Origin: Endothia cerciana
Lineage: Eukaryota; Ascomycota; Sordariomycetes; Diaporthales; Cryphonectriaceae
Direction: 5' to 3'
Assembly (NCBI GenBank): GCA_026119935.1
Contig: JALRMH010000041.1
Span: 1 to 64,000 of the forward strand
Length of the DNA stretch: 64,000 bases
Numbering within the stretch: the stretch's first letter is position 1; the number at the start of each line of letters is the position of its first letter. This document shows positions 54,964-64,000 of the stretch, in pieces. Under the pieces are notes generated by a model, which was given only the letters and a program-made list of their open reading frames with translations, searched no databases and was not told where the DNA came from. The translations under genes were made by a program, and so were the position numbers.

Positions 54964-56076
54964 ATGGGCAAGAAGGGCGGCGCGGGAGAGAACAGCAAGA
55001 AGGCCCAGGGCCAGGCCCGGAAGGCGGAGGCGGCCTCCAGCAAGGCGGCGGCCGAGGACGCGAACAAAGCCGCGGCCGAGGCAGCAGACTGGGAGAGGGG
55101 CGCGAAGAAGGGGAATGCGAAGAAGTGAGCACAACCGTAATACCTTTTTACTGTTTTCCATCTTCCCCAACACCTGTCTGTCTGTCTGTCTGTCTGTCCG
55201 TCCGTCCGTATCGTCTCTCGTCTCTTGTCTTCCTCAGCCGTACCCGGACAAAAGACCTTGCGGACCGTTCCCTGCCACCGACCCCGGCCGTGTGACCCGA
55301 CCAGAAAAAAGCCCCTCGGGTCCCGGCGGGATATGGATTGGCCGGCACCTCGGGTTGCGTATGCACGTCGGTTCGGCCTGGTCACGATCGGATGGGGACA
55401 CGAGCCAACGTATGATCTTGTGTCGTTGGGGGGGGGGGGGGGAGTGAAACCTCCGGGGGCCCCTCCTCTCCCCCCGCGGTGAGGGGGGGTTTTGTTGTGG
55501 GTTTGGGCGCACTGCTGTTGCAGGTCTGCTGACTCCTCTTCGTCCACACCCAGGGAAACTGCCGAGGTGAAAAAGGCGGAGGCCGCCCGCAAGAAGGCCG
55601 AGCGGGAGGCTTTCCTCGCCGAGGAAGAGAAGAACACGCCGGCCCGGCCGGCTCCTAAGAATGCGAAGGGTGCAGCCAAGAAGACCAAGGGCATCGACCA
55701 GACTCTTGGAGAGCTTGATGATAACGCGCCACTTTCCGCACTGAACGCAAGTGGAATCGAGAATGCTATCGACGCGCTGGGCCTTACAGACTCGAAGCCC
55801 ACGTTGAAGATAGACCGGCACCCTGAAAAGCGGCAATGGAAGTACGAGGACTGGAAGCTCCGCCGCCTGAAGGAGATAGAGGCGAACGACCCCGACTGGG
55901 AGCAGAAGAAGAAATACCGCAATGCGCTCAACAAAGATCTATGGAAGGAATGGAAGACATCCCCTGAGAATCCGATGCAACAGGTGCACGCCGCGTTCAA
56001 CTCGAACCAGGAGCAAATCGCGCAGATCCGGGCCCAGGTCAGCGAGGAGACTGAGAAGAGGCTTGCCGCGAAGTGA
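54964..56076 (+). CDS. LSO2: CCDC124/LSO2-type ribosome-associated coiled-coil protein
   Basis: Exons are 54964-55124 and 55554-56076 (227 aa). The protein is highly charged and starts MGKKGGAGENSKKAQGQARK, the near-invariant start of this family (DUF1014, PF06244). A Lys/Ala/Glu coiled coil follows and continues across the intron as NAKK-ETAEVKKAEAARKKAE. A conserved C-terminal part contains SALNASGIENAIDAL, KIDRHPEKR and EIEANDPDWEQKKKYRN. Yeast Lso2 and human CCDC124 occupy the mRNA and A-site region of resting 80S ribosomes and help restart translation. The 429-nt intron (GTGAGC...CACCCAG) is long for this fungus and contains TCTG/TCCG arrays and a G run. The 5' flank carries a short TA run just before the ATG. 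The gene stands isolated beside the 12.8-kb gene-free tract. Confidence 0.88.
55176..55208. repeat. (TCTG)n(TCCG)n array in the LSO2-like intron
   Basis: About six TCTG units followed by three TCCG units within the 429-nt intron. Confidence 0.85.
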
Positions 56077-56607
56077 GCGGCACACTTGGATCATACTGGG
56101 CGGCGCTTCAGGTTGACAGTGAGAAGCCTGGCACACTATCCACAGGACACAGAGTGGCCAAGACTTCTCAAGGACAGTCATGCTTGAGTCTACAAATACT
56201 TGGATGTTGTTTGTCACAATCCAGGATTCACCAATCTTGTATGAAACCATGACCAATACATGGAGATTTCGATGTAAAGAATAACTCGACATTGCTCCTT
56301 CGATCTCGGGACCGGTATCGGGCTCGTATGACTACAAAACAGCAATCACCCTCAGCTTCAACCCAGTTCAGCGTCAGGCGAGGAAGAGGACCGTCACCCT
56401 GATGTGTAAGCGCCTGCTTCCCAATCCCTGCAGCACATATCCACCAGAGTCCACACCCTTGCACCCAATCAGGCTCAGCAGTGTGGCCTGGTTAAGCGAC
56501 GTGCATTGCAAGGTAGCAGTGTGCGACACGCGCATATTCCAACTATTGCAGAATGAACAGATATCGCTTTCCATCACCGCAGATCTATCCTTTTGCGGTG
56601 CTCGTGT
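56077..56607. other. Spacer between the LSO2-like and HET genes
   Basis: About 530 bp without a gene. It is visibly more AT-rich than the flanking coding DNA and presumably holds the 3' UTR of one gene and the promoter of the other. Confidence 0.55.
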
Positions 56608-58836
56608 ATGTTTTTATCACTTGATCCTTTCGGAGAAATCCACTCAAAGGCCTTCATGGGCCTTTGTCAGATATGCCAGTCGATCCGCGATACACCCGTT
56701 GGCTGCCCTACGCCGGCCTGGGTAGCGAACCACGACTCCACCAGCCTTAAAGAATCGGTCGAGAGCCAGTGTTTTATATGTGCCCGGGTGTGGGATAGCC
56801 TAAGCGAGGAGCAGAAGGCCATCGCGAAGCGTCCCACGTTCATGGGCATTCGCTACGAGATTAGCTTGAAGAGTGACTTGAACAGAGAGCTGAGAGGTGA
56901 TGCTGTTATGGCTGGGCTCATGTGTGAGCATGGAGATGACCTCTACGACTGCGAGGACTATAAGATTGTAGGCGGTTGGTGGAGGGGTCAGACTGATCAA
57001 TTTTCAATCTTGAATCCGGAAAGTACGTTGGACCGCATCCTTGACCAACGCTCCTAAGGGCCACATGAGCCTCCTCGCAAGCCTGGCTCACATATATTCA
57101 GCTGACTGAGGTCAGAGTTCCCCGTTGATAGAGTTGTCGATCTGTCAGAGAGCACGAATGATCCCGCTTGCTGGAGGACGGTGTCAAAGTGGATGGCACA
57201 CTGCAGTTCGAACCATGGAACTTGCCGTGAACTGCAACAGGCAGACTGGCTTCCGAATAGACTTGTCGATCTCGAAGATTATGAACACGGACACGTCCGC
57301 GTCGTATCCTCGTCCGCTCTCCTTGGAGGCCGGGATATCAGGTACCTGGCCCTCAGCCATTGCTGGGGCCGCACACCCTTTCTTGTCCTGGACGAACACA
57401 ACCAGGAAGAGTTTGCGAGTGGCATCGCAGTCACTTCTTTAGCCCAGAACTTCCAGGACGCATTGTATGCGACGCGTACGCTTGGCTTTCGATATATCTG
57501 GATTGACTCTCTCTGTATTATTCAGGGCTCCGGGGAAGACTGGATGCAGCAAGCGCCGTTAATGAATAAGGTGTATAAGAACGCCTTCCTGACACTGTGT
57601 GCCACCGCGTCGCCCGACGTTCACGGGGGATTCTTCAACACTCGGGATCCGGCATTCGTGAGGCCTCGTCCGTTTACGCTCCGGACGGAAGCCGAAGGCC
57701 TCGTCGAGTGCTTGATCATCAAGTCGGATTTCTGGGAGACAGACGTGAGAAGGGCCCCGCTGAACCAGCGGGCGTGGGTGGTCCAAGAGCGGCTTCTGGC
57801 TCCCCGGAGCCTCTACTTCAGCCAGAACCAGTTGTTCTGGGAGTGTCAGGAGTTGCAAGCCTGCGAGGTGTTCCCAGAGGGGATCCCCACGGAGTTCCTT
57901 TCCGATATCCAGCACCCCGACACCGTCGATGCTGTCTCCATCAAGGCCTTTCGCAGGACCATTAGGTGGCTTGCAGACCCCACGATCGACAAGACTCTGA
58001 AAGACCCAGAAAAGAACAGCATGCGGCGGTACGAGAGCCCTTACCAGGTCTGGGACGAGATCCTGCAACTCTATGCCAGCTGCGCGCTCACCAAAGCGGA
58101 AGACAAGCTTGTAGCGATCTCAGGCATCGTCAAGGACCTGGCCGAATACCTGGGTGACGAGTACCTTGCTGGTCTGTGGCGGGCAAAGCTCGTTGATGGC
58201 CTGCTGTGGTGTGTCAAGAGACATGAGATGACGGGGGCCTACATCCCGGCGAGCCGGCCGGAACGATACCGGGCGCCCACGTGGAGCTGGGCTTCTGTCG
58301 ACGCGCCCCGGATCCGAGCACGTACCGCTGTCTTTGGCGAGGTCCGTGACGGGTACGCCGAGCTTACCGATGTCAATGTGGTGCCCAGGGGGAGCGACCC
58401 CACCGGCGAGCTAGAACATGCGTGCCTCCACACCCGCGGTCATCTCGTCAAGACACGTCGCCGGCCCATACACCATCACCCCGCCGTTACCGACTCCTTC
58501 GGGACGTTCTACCCGGACAGGTACGACGAGGTGACGGGGGACGAGTTCTACTGCCTGCCGTTGCGGGAAGACCCGACCACCGGTGCTGCGCACCTCACCG
58601 GCCTGGTGCTGGTCCCCTTCCGGGAGGGCCAGGATGGCCAAACCACCACCGCCTGCTGTAGTCGCTGCGCCGGCAAGAAGCTCCTCGTCAGGATCGGGAC
58701 GTTCAGGATTTCCAAGGGCGACCCGCTCCAGGCCTTGGGCATGACCAAGCCGGACAACTGGGACGACTGGACCACTGAGGGCATCCACCTGTGGTTCCTG
58801 CCAGACCACCCTGTGTCTGAATTTGTGATTCTCTGA
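56608..58836 (+). CDS. HET-domain (heterokaryon incompatibility) protein
   Basis: Exons are 56608-57022 and 57116-58836 (711 aa). The HET domain (PF06985) lies at about residues 215-365 with its three signature blocks: YLALSHCWG, then LAQNFQDALYATRTLGFRYIWIDSLCIIQ followed by EDW, and further on APLNQRAWVVQERLLAPRSLYF. It is preceded by a Cys-containing N-terminal region (CQICQSI, QCFICARVW) and followed by a long C-terminal part with RAPTWSWASVD, common in this family. HET-domain proteins trigger cell death on non-self fusion or in NLR-type immune pathways; recent work links the domain to a TIR-like fold. The 93-nt intron begins GTACGT and joins NPEK-FPVDRVVDLSE in frame. Met 1 or the in-frame ATG at 56656 (MGLCQICQSI) could be the start. 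No intact NLR partner is present in the window. Confidence 0.9.
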
Positions 58837-59636
58837 GCTCTGATAGAGCTACTTGGAAGAAGAAAGAAAAAGAACAAAAAATCAAGATTAAGATTGTGTG
58901 GAATATATCCATTCCGGCCGTGATCCTGAGGCGCCGATCCGAGACTTGTCCCAGTGCCTGCTGCCTGCTCTTCTTGTCCAGGCTACAACCATGCTGATGT
59001 ACAGCCTCATCTGTCCGACGGCGTTGTTGATGAGCGCCCGAATCGGCTGTCACACGTTAAGAGTCTAGGTGATGCTACTCATCGCCCACTATTTCCTAGG
59101 CAAAATCTTCACGAACCTCCTATGTAGCATGGATCTCACAGCTGATTTGAGAATTCCTCCCGAGTTCCTTGCTCTTCATTTCTTCTTGACATGGCAACGT
59201 ACATGATTTCACAACGCATCTTACCGCAGTAAGAATGAATGAAGTCTATGTCCTGAAGTAAGAATCAAGGGGTGTCTATATATCTCAGATGCACACAGAG
59301 AGCTATTCTCAAAAAAAAAAAGTACACCGCCAAAGACTTTCTTGGAGTTCCAGTAATGAGACTCATCGCCAGCGTGTTTGAAATGCTCCTCTCCTGGTTT
59401 ACTTCTTGGGATGCCTCGCCTTGCTTTGTCTCTCTTGTGGGTTTTTGGTGGTTTTTTTTTGTGGGGGAGGGGGAGGGGGAGGGGTTCCTGCCTAAGCGAC
59501 CCTAACCCTTATGTGCTGTGGTAATTTCGGTCCCCAGAAAATTCGCTTGAGCCTCGACACCATGACCTGCTGGACCAAGAAACATCGCGTAGCAAAACCT
59601 TGAGCAGCTACCTTTTCAGGGGATGACGCCGCGCTG
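58837..59636. other. Spacer between the HET gene and the orphan basic-protein gene
   Basis: About 800 bp without a gene. Relatively AT-rich. It contains GGGGGA repeats at about 59461-59485, CCCTAACCCT at 59500-59509, and a good 3' splice site (CTACCTTTTCAG) ending about 15 bp before the next ATG. Confidence 0.5.
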
Positions 59637-60953
59637 ATGTATGCCACCATCCGAATGCTCGCCGGAGGGTTCAAGCCCAAAGCGCCTCGAAATGGCGCTA
59701 CTCGTGGGAGGAAGGCCAACGGAGGGCACCACGGCGGCGGCCCCAACCAGAGGGCCATAGAGAGCGCCAGGACACAGCTCACCCCTGCGAAGGGCTCACC
59801 GACACCAGCCCCTACCCCGTCAGCATCGCTGGGGAGGGGATCGCGCCCATCCCAGCACGTGTCAGAGACCTGGGGGTTGACATCTTCAGGATGGCATCAA
59901 GGGGCTCCCGATAATCATCCCAGGGAGCCCAGCCAGGGCTCCTCGAGACCGCAACACGGGTCTGAGCACGACAGGAGGCATGGCGCTGCCTTGATCCGGC
60001 CACTCCGAGCCTGGGGAGAGAAGGCGGGAGTGGCTCGAAACGACGACACTCACAGCCCGGGTGAGCTTTCTCTATCCACAAGACGAAGGTGGTCTCCAGA
60101 GCAACAGACGGCGGACACACCCAACATGGTCGGAGACGAACGGCAACGCAACCAGAAAATTTTTGCCAAGCTGAACAGGTTCTTGAAAGGGCGAATTCCC
60201 AACCGAAACAAGGCGAGGTTGAACCAGTCATTGAGGGAAGGGCTGGTCTGGAGGCTGTGCAACCACGTGATGCTAGACCTGGCAGCTCACAAGAAGACAG
60301 TGGCGGACATGCGGAAGTCCATGATTAGATATCTCAAAAACTCGGATTCGCCGTCGTGGAGATTAAATACCATTGAGAACTGCCTCGTCCGGATCAATGC
60401 GCTTGCAGAGACGACTCGTATCTGTGAGGCAGTGGTGCTCGAGTGCAGAGCATTCTGGGCCGCTCGCAGGGCGTGGCAGCAGGCGGCACGCACAAGACAG
60501 CACTGGACGGGAGCGAAACAGCTGGCTTTGGTGAAGCCAAAGTGGGTGGACACGCCGTTTGTCAAGAAAAGCAGGAAGGCCGTCAAGAGAAGCAAAGGGG
60601 CCGACAACGAGGCCGCAATGTATCCGAACAGACTGTTGTTGTGGTGGCGGACCGGTTTCCTCGCGGCGACGGAGGACGGCGGCCAGGCCTCCTCCATCGG
60701 TCCGGAGACGGGGCTGCGGCTGTGGCAGCTGCCTGTCCACGATGAGCGGTACCAGCCGTACGCACGGGCGGCGAGATTCGCGCTGGCGGCGGAGCGGTTG
60801 AAGGCCGAGGTGGTTCTCAGCAAACATCACAGGATGTTGACCCATATAGCCGGTATGCATAGACACCTTCTTGGACGCCTATCACAGCGGATCATCCGTC
60901 GCAGGGCGATCGAAAAGACGCTGGGCTCGGAGGCGCAGCGAGCATTCCGGTGA
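59637..60953 (+). CDS. Unrecognised basic protein (orphan, 438 aa)
   Basis: A single 438-codon frame. I recognise no domain. Residues 1-160 are disordered-looking (Gly, Pro, Ser, Arg, His; KPKAPRNGATRGRKANGG). From about residue 165 the sequence becomes helical and strongly basic: NQKIFAKLNRFLKGRIPNRN, LREGLVWRLCNHVMLDLAAH, then HRMLTHIAGMHRHLLGRLSQ and RRRAIEKTLGSEAQRAF at the end. There is no signal peptide or membrane segment, and the charge suggests nucleic-acid contact or nuclear location, which is inference. A strong acceptor-like CTACCTTTTCAG lies just upstream, so an additional 5' exon or leader intron is possible. It sits directly downstream of the HET gene on the same strand. It could be a lineage-specific gene or, less likely, a chance open frame. 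Confidence 0.55.
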   Translation: MYATIRMLAGGFKPKAPRNGATRGRKANGGHHGGGPNQRAIESARTQLTPAKGSPTPAPTPSASLGRGSRPSQHVSETWGLTSSGWHQGAPDNHPREPSQGSSRPQHGSEHDRRHGAALIRPLRAWGEKAGVARNDDTHSPGELSLSTRRRWSPEQQTADTPNMVGDERQRNQKIFAKLNRFLKGRIPNRNKARLNQSLREGLVWRLCNHVMLDLAAHKKTVADMRKSMIRYLKNSDSPSWRLNTIENCLVRINALAETTRICEAVVLECRAFWAARRAWQQAARTRQHWTGAKQLALVKPKWVDTPFVKKSRKAVKRSKGADNEAAMYPNRLLLWWRTGFLAATEDGGQASSIGPETGLRLWQLPVHDERYQPYARAARFALAAERLKAEVVLSKHHRMLTHIAGMHRHLLGRLSQRIIRRRAIEKTLGSEAQRAFR

Positions 60954-62187
60954 GGAAGTGCTGAAGGAGGCAATGAGCTATGCGGCGGAACTGGGGTATC
61001 ATGCTGGGTCGCAGCCTTCTCTGCATGGCTGTGCGAAGGAATAGGATGATCTAGCCGCAGAGGAACAGGAGCAATGCTTAGGGGTGGTTAGGCCTGAGCT
61101 CATAATCTCGAAGGAGAGCCAAAAGTATGAGTAGCTTTCATAAAATCTCAGTCGGCAGATCCTGGGCAGGTGACTGCGGTATGCTCGTTCTTACTTCATC
61201 ATACCCACCATTACAACACGTGTGGACAATCCCTTGTCTCTGTGGCCATGCCTACTCGCTCAATGTCAAGCCCACCCGAAAGGGAGTACGGGGGTTACTG
61301 TACTGAGCATGTCTTAGAGTAAAAGTCAGGTGTACAGCCTCTTTAATATATATACCTCGCGGCTTCTCCGTCCTACAGTATGGTGCACATAAGGTCTCGA
61401 CATATACTAGAATGTCGCTCCTTTGGATTCAAGCCCTTAGGCCCGAGCTCAATTGAGCTTTCGAGCCTAAAAGCAATCCTCTGATGTGGTGAACCACTGA
61501 TGGCGCGAACAGGTAGCTCGAAAGGCTCCTGGAATTCTCGCTCGCATTTTCCGTCATGGGGTGGAAGTATAATGCTGCGGAGGGAAAATAAAAATCGCTT
61601 GGGCTTCGATTGCGAGGTTTTTGAGAGCAATCGCAGGAGGAGGAAGACGCCGTCGATCATTCAGTATGTACTAGAACCTTGTCATCAGGTCAAGGTCTGA
61701 GAGTATATGCCTTACAGAGAGAGAGGAGGACGCCCAGACGGGAACATCGATCACTCCATTTCTTCCTGGGTAAAAGGGCGTCGAAAGGCTTGGGAAATCG
61801 GGGACTAGCCCTGCGAAATCTATTACCACCTGGAAAGTGTACCACCTGGGAGTGTCTGTTTGATTTGGTCATATCACAACCCTGATAGAAAAGACACAGA
61901 AAGTATTAGGTCTGATCACACTGTATGCACTTCTGTTCCGGCTCCTCTCCTTCTTTTTAGAGACGACTTCCTGGACACGTTACGACGCCTGGACTCCGTG
62001 CTAGATAGCTATGAATGAAGGCTTTTTTTTAATTTTTTTTTATAAGAACATATCATGAACGAACGGTTTTATAGAATATAAAGCGGACCCCGGAAGAGTG
62101 TATCTAATCAGATTGCATTTATCAAACCTCCATACTTGTTCTGGTACTGATACCTAGTGACAGGTGACGTATTGACCAAGGCACACA
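60954..62187. other. Intergenic region between convergent genes
   Basis: About 1.2 kb without a supportable gene. It becomes AT-rich towards 62000-62100 (T runs at 62023-62042). Short frames at 61373-61885 have no family signal. Confidence 0.55.
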
Positions 62188-64000
62188 TCATAGCATATAT
62201 CTAAAGGTGACAGCCTTGTCACCTTGATCCGCTAGTTGGTCATCGGTAAGTCCGGGCTCGTCGTTCTCCCGCAAGGCGCGCTCTCGTTTCCGGTTCACAG
62301 TCGTGTAGCTGAAGACCAGAATGAAAGCCGCTATGAGCCCTGCACATATGAATCCTATCTCCAGTGCGTGACCCAAAATAAACCGCGGGGCATCCTGTTC
62401 GCGGTAAAAGTCTGCCCGTTGACGGCATGTCAGCAGCCTCCTCTTCGAGGATGCCATCGAGAGGGCCAAAGGAGACAAGAAGAATGTATATAGATGCTTC
62501 GTGGAAACCGTAAAAGACGGGATTTGACGTACTGCTGGCCATCGCACCCGCAAGGTTGCCTATGCCGATCTGAACTGCCATGCCCGCGCTCCGCTTGTAG
62601 CTCCCGGCGAGGTTATTGCTCAGCCACGCTATGATTCCGGGGAAGCACGGATAGAGGGCGCACGCCGCGAGGAAGACGCCGCCATAGACGACGTGTGGTT
62701 CTGATGAGCTGATGCACCTACAATAAGAACTTTCGGTCAGAAAAGAACAAGGCTTGATGACAGCTTGACGAGACCTTGACGGAAACGGACGACTAACATG
62801 ATGTATCCGGCGAGCATCACGAACAGGAGGAACATAACGAAGGGGCTGCGCTTCCCGGCCCTGTCCGAAAGGAAGGCGACGACCACGGCCAAGATGGCGG
62901 CTGTGATGTAGATCGGGACCGTCATGAGCTGTGCCGTGCTCGACACGTATCCCAGGTCCTTGATGATGGTCGGCAGGAATAGAGCGACCCCGTAGAGAGG
63001 ACACACGACCTGGGGCCTCCCGTTAGCCAAGGCCAACAGCTTCCCGGAACTAAAGGGGTCCACATAATTACCCCCCAGTACAGCACAAGGTGGACATAGA
63101 CCTGCCAGTCCCTGAAGACCTCCCCGACGTATCGCCACTCGAAGTGTTCCGCCTCGGCGATCTGCCTGCCCGACTTGGACTGCCCGTGCTTGAGGCGGTA
63201 GACGACGAACGCGCGCTCCTCCTCGGTCAGGAAGCCCGCCGTCTCGGGGAAGTCGTACATGAGGAAGAAGGCGAGCAGGGCGAACGCCACCGTGACGATC
63301 CCTTCAAGGATGAAGATCCAGCGCCACCCCGCGAGGCCCCCGACACCGTCCATGTTCTCGATGGCGTAGGCCAGCAGGCCGCTGAAGGCCCCCGCGATCG
63401 TGGCGCCCGAGTAGAAGAGGGCCTGGCGGAACTGGATCTCGTGCCGGCAATACCAGAGCGTCAGATAGTACTACCGTGCTGATCAGACTCGATCCTTCTT
63501 CTCACACGCATGGTAGAACCCTCCCTCCCTCCCCCCCCACCTTTTTTTTTATAGACTTACGGCACAGCCGGGATACAGCCCGGCTTCTGCGACGCCAAGG
63601 AAGAGGCGGGCGGTCAGGAGCCCACCGTAGCTCTGCACGATGCCCATGAGCGTCATGACTGTGCCCCAGCAGACCATGATAAACGGCAGCCAGCGGCTGG
63701 GGCGGAGCCTCTTGAGGAGGAGGTTACTCGGGAGTTCGAACACGGCGTAGGTGAGGAAGAAGACGGTTAGGCACATGTTGTACTGGTTCCCCGTCAGGCC
63801 CAGGTCCTCCGTCAGCCCCTCGATCTTTGCGTTGCCGATATTCCCTCCTTTGAAGCAGAAAGAAACGGGACTTGATCAGCTGGTTTTCTTTTCTTTTTTT
63901 CTTCTTCTTTTTTCGTCGCTGCTGGTGCAGGTAAGACAGTTCAGCCGGGGGGGGGGGGGTTGGCCATCGAACTCACGGTCCAGGAATGCCAGGAGGTATA
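62188..64000 (-). CDS. MFS transporter, allantoate/nicotinate permease (DAL5/TNA1-like) family, 5' end outside the window
   Basis: Visible minus-strand exons are 64000-63977, 63847-63561, 63470-63072, 63009-62798, 62717-62533 and 62411-62188, running to the stop; the N-terminus lies beyond base 64000. The reconstructed reading matches the anion:cation symporter group throughout: YLLAFLDR-GNIGNAKIEGL at the edge, AEAGLYPGCA-YYLTLWYCRHEIQ, AGWRWIFILEGI, SYKRSAGMAVQIGIGN, and MASNFYREQDAPRFILGHAL near the end. About eleven membrane segments are present in the visible part. Family members import allantoate, nicotinate, vitamins or carboxylates at the plasma membrane; the substrate cannot be inferred. 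Donors include GTGAGT, GTAAGT, GTAATT, GTTAGT and GTACGT. All junction phases agree. Confidence 0.9.

Overview
The window is nuclear DNA from a filamentous ascomycete, most likely a Sordariomycete. The evidence is short spliceosomal introns (about 50-500 nt) in most genes, GC-rich third codon positions, Pezizomycotina-type gene families (HET domain, Zn(II)2Cys6 regulator, fungal MFS groups), and a SYO1 protein that looks closest to filamentous-fungal homologues. No rRNA, tRNA, CRISPR, intact transposon or prokaryotic-type operon was seen. I rebuilt exon junctions by hand from splice consensus plus protein-family continuity. They all keep frame but have no transcript support.

Layout. 1-12.5 kb: a vacuolar Ca2+/H+ exchanger (+), a MATE transporter (-), a DUF202 membrane protein (+) and a type II membrane glycosyltransferase-like protein (-), separated by microsatellite-rich spacers. 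13.4-23.8 kb: a compact housekeeping block with the 5S RNP import chaperone SYO1 (+), a DNAJC8-like J protein (-), the zinc-chaperone GTPase ZNG1 (+), the CCR4-NOT subunit NOT2 (+) and a CUE1-like ERAD protein (+). 25.6-35.8 kb: an unrecognised two-exon membrane protein (+), a mitochondrial DEAD-box helicase of the MSS116 type (+), and a long Zn(II)2Cys6 transcription factor (-). 40.1-42.1 kb: a five-exon MFS drug:H+ type transporter (-). 42.1-55.0 kb: about 12.8 kb in which I find no convincing gene. 55.0-64 kb: an LSO2/CCDC124-type ribosome-associated protein (+), a HET-domain protein (+), an unrecognised basic 438-aa protein (+), and an allantoate/nicotinate-permease-like MFS transporter (-) cut off by the right edge.

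How the genes relate. There is no biosynthetic cluster. Several neighbours share a theme of ribosome biology, RNA metabolism and protein quality control (SYO1, J protein, ZNG1, NOT2, CUE1, MSS116, LSO2), but each is probably transcribed alone. The right end is more accessory in character (HET gene, orphan basic protein, MFS gene).

Most noteworthy signals: a repeated 12-mer GTACCATAGTAC in separate intergenic regions; three same-strand CCCTAACCCT telomere-like 10-mers; a 12-nt microexon encoding the core of a conserved motif in ZNG1; a 13-nt first coding exon and a frame-preserving candidate cassette exon in NOT2; a GC-AG intron in the J-protein gene; and the large gene-free tract. I did not find a convincing new multi-gene system.
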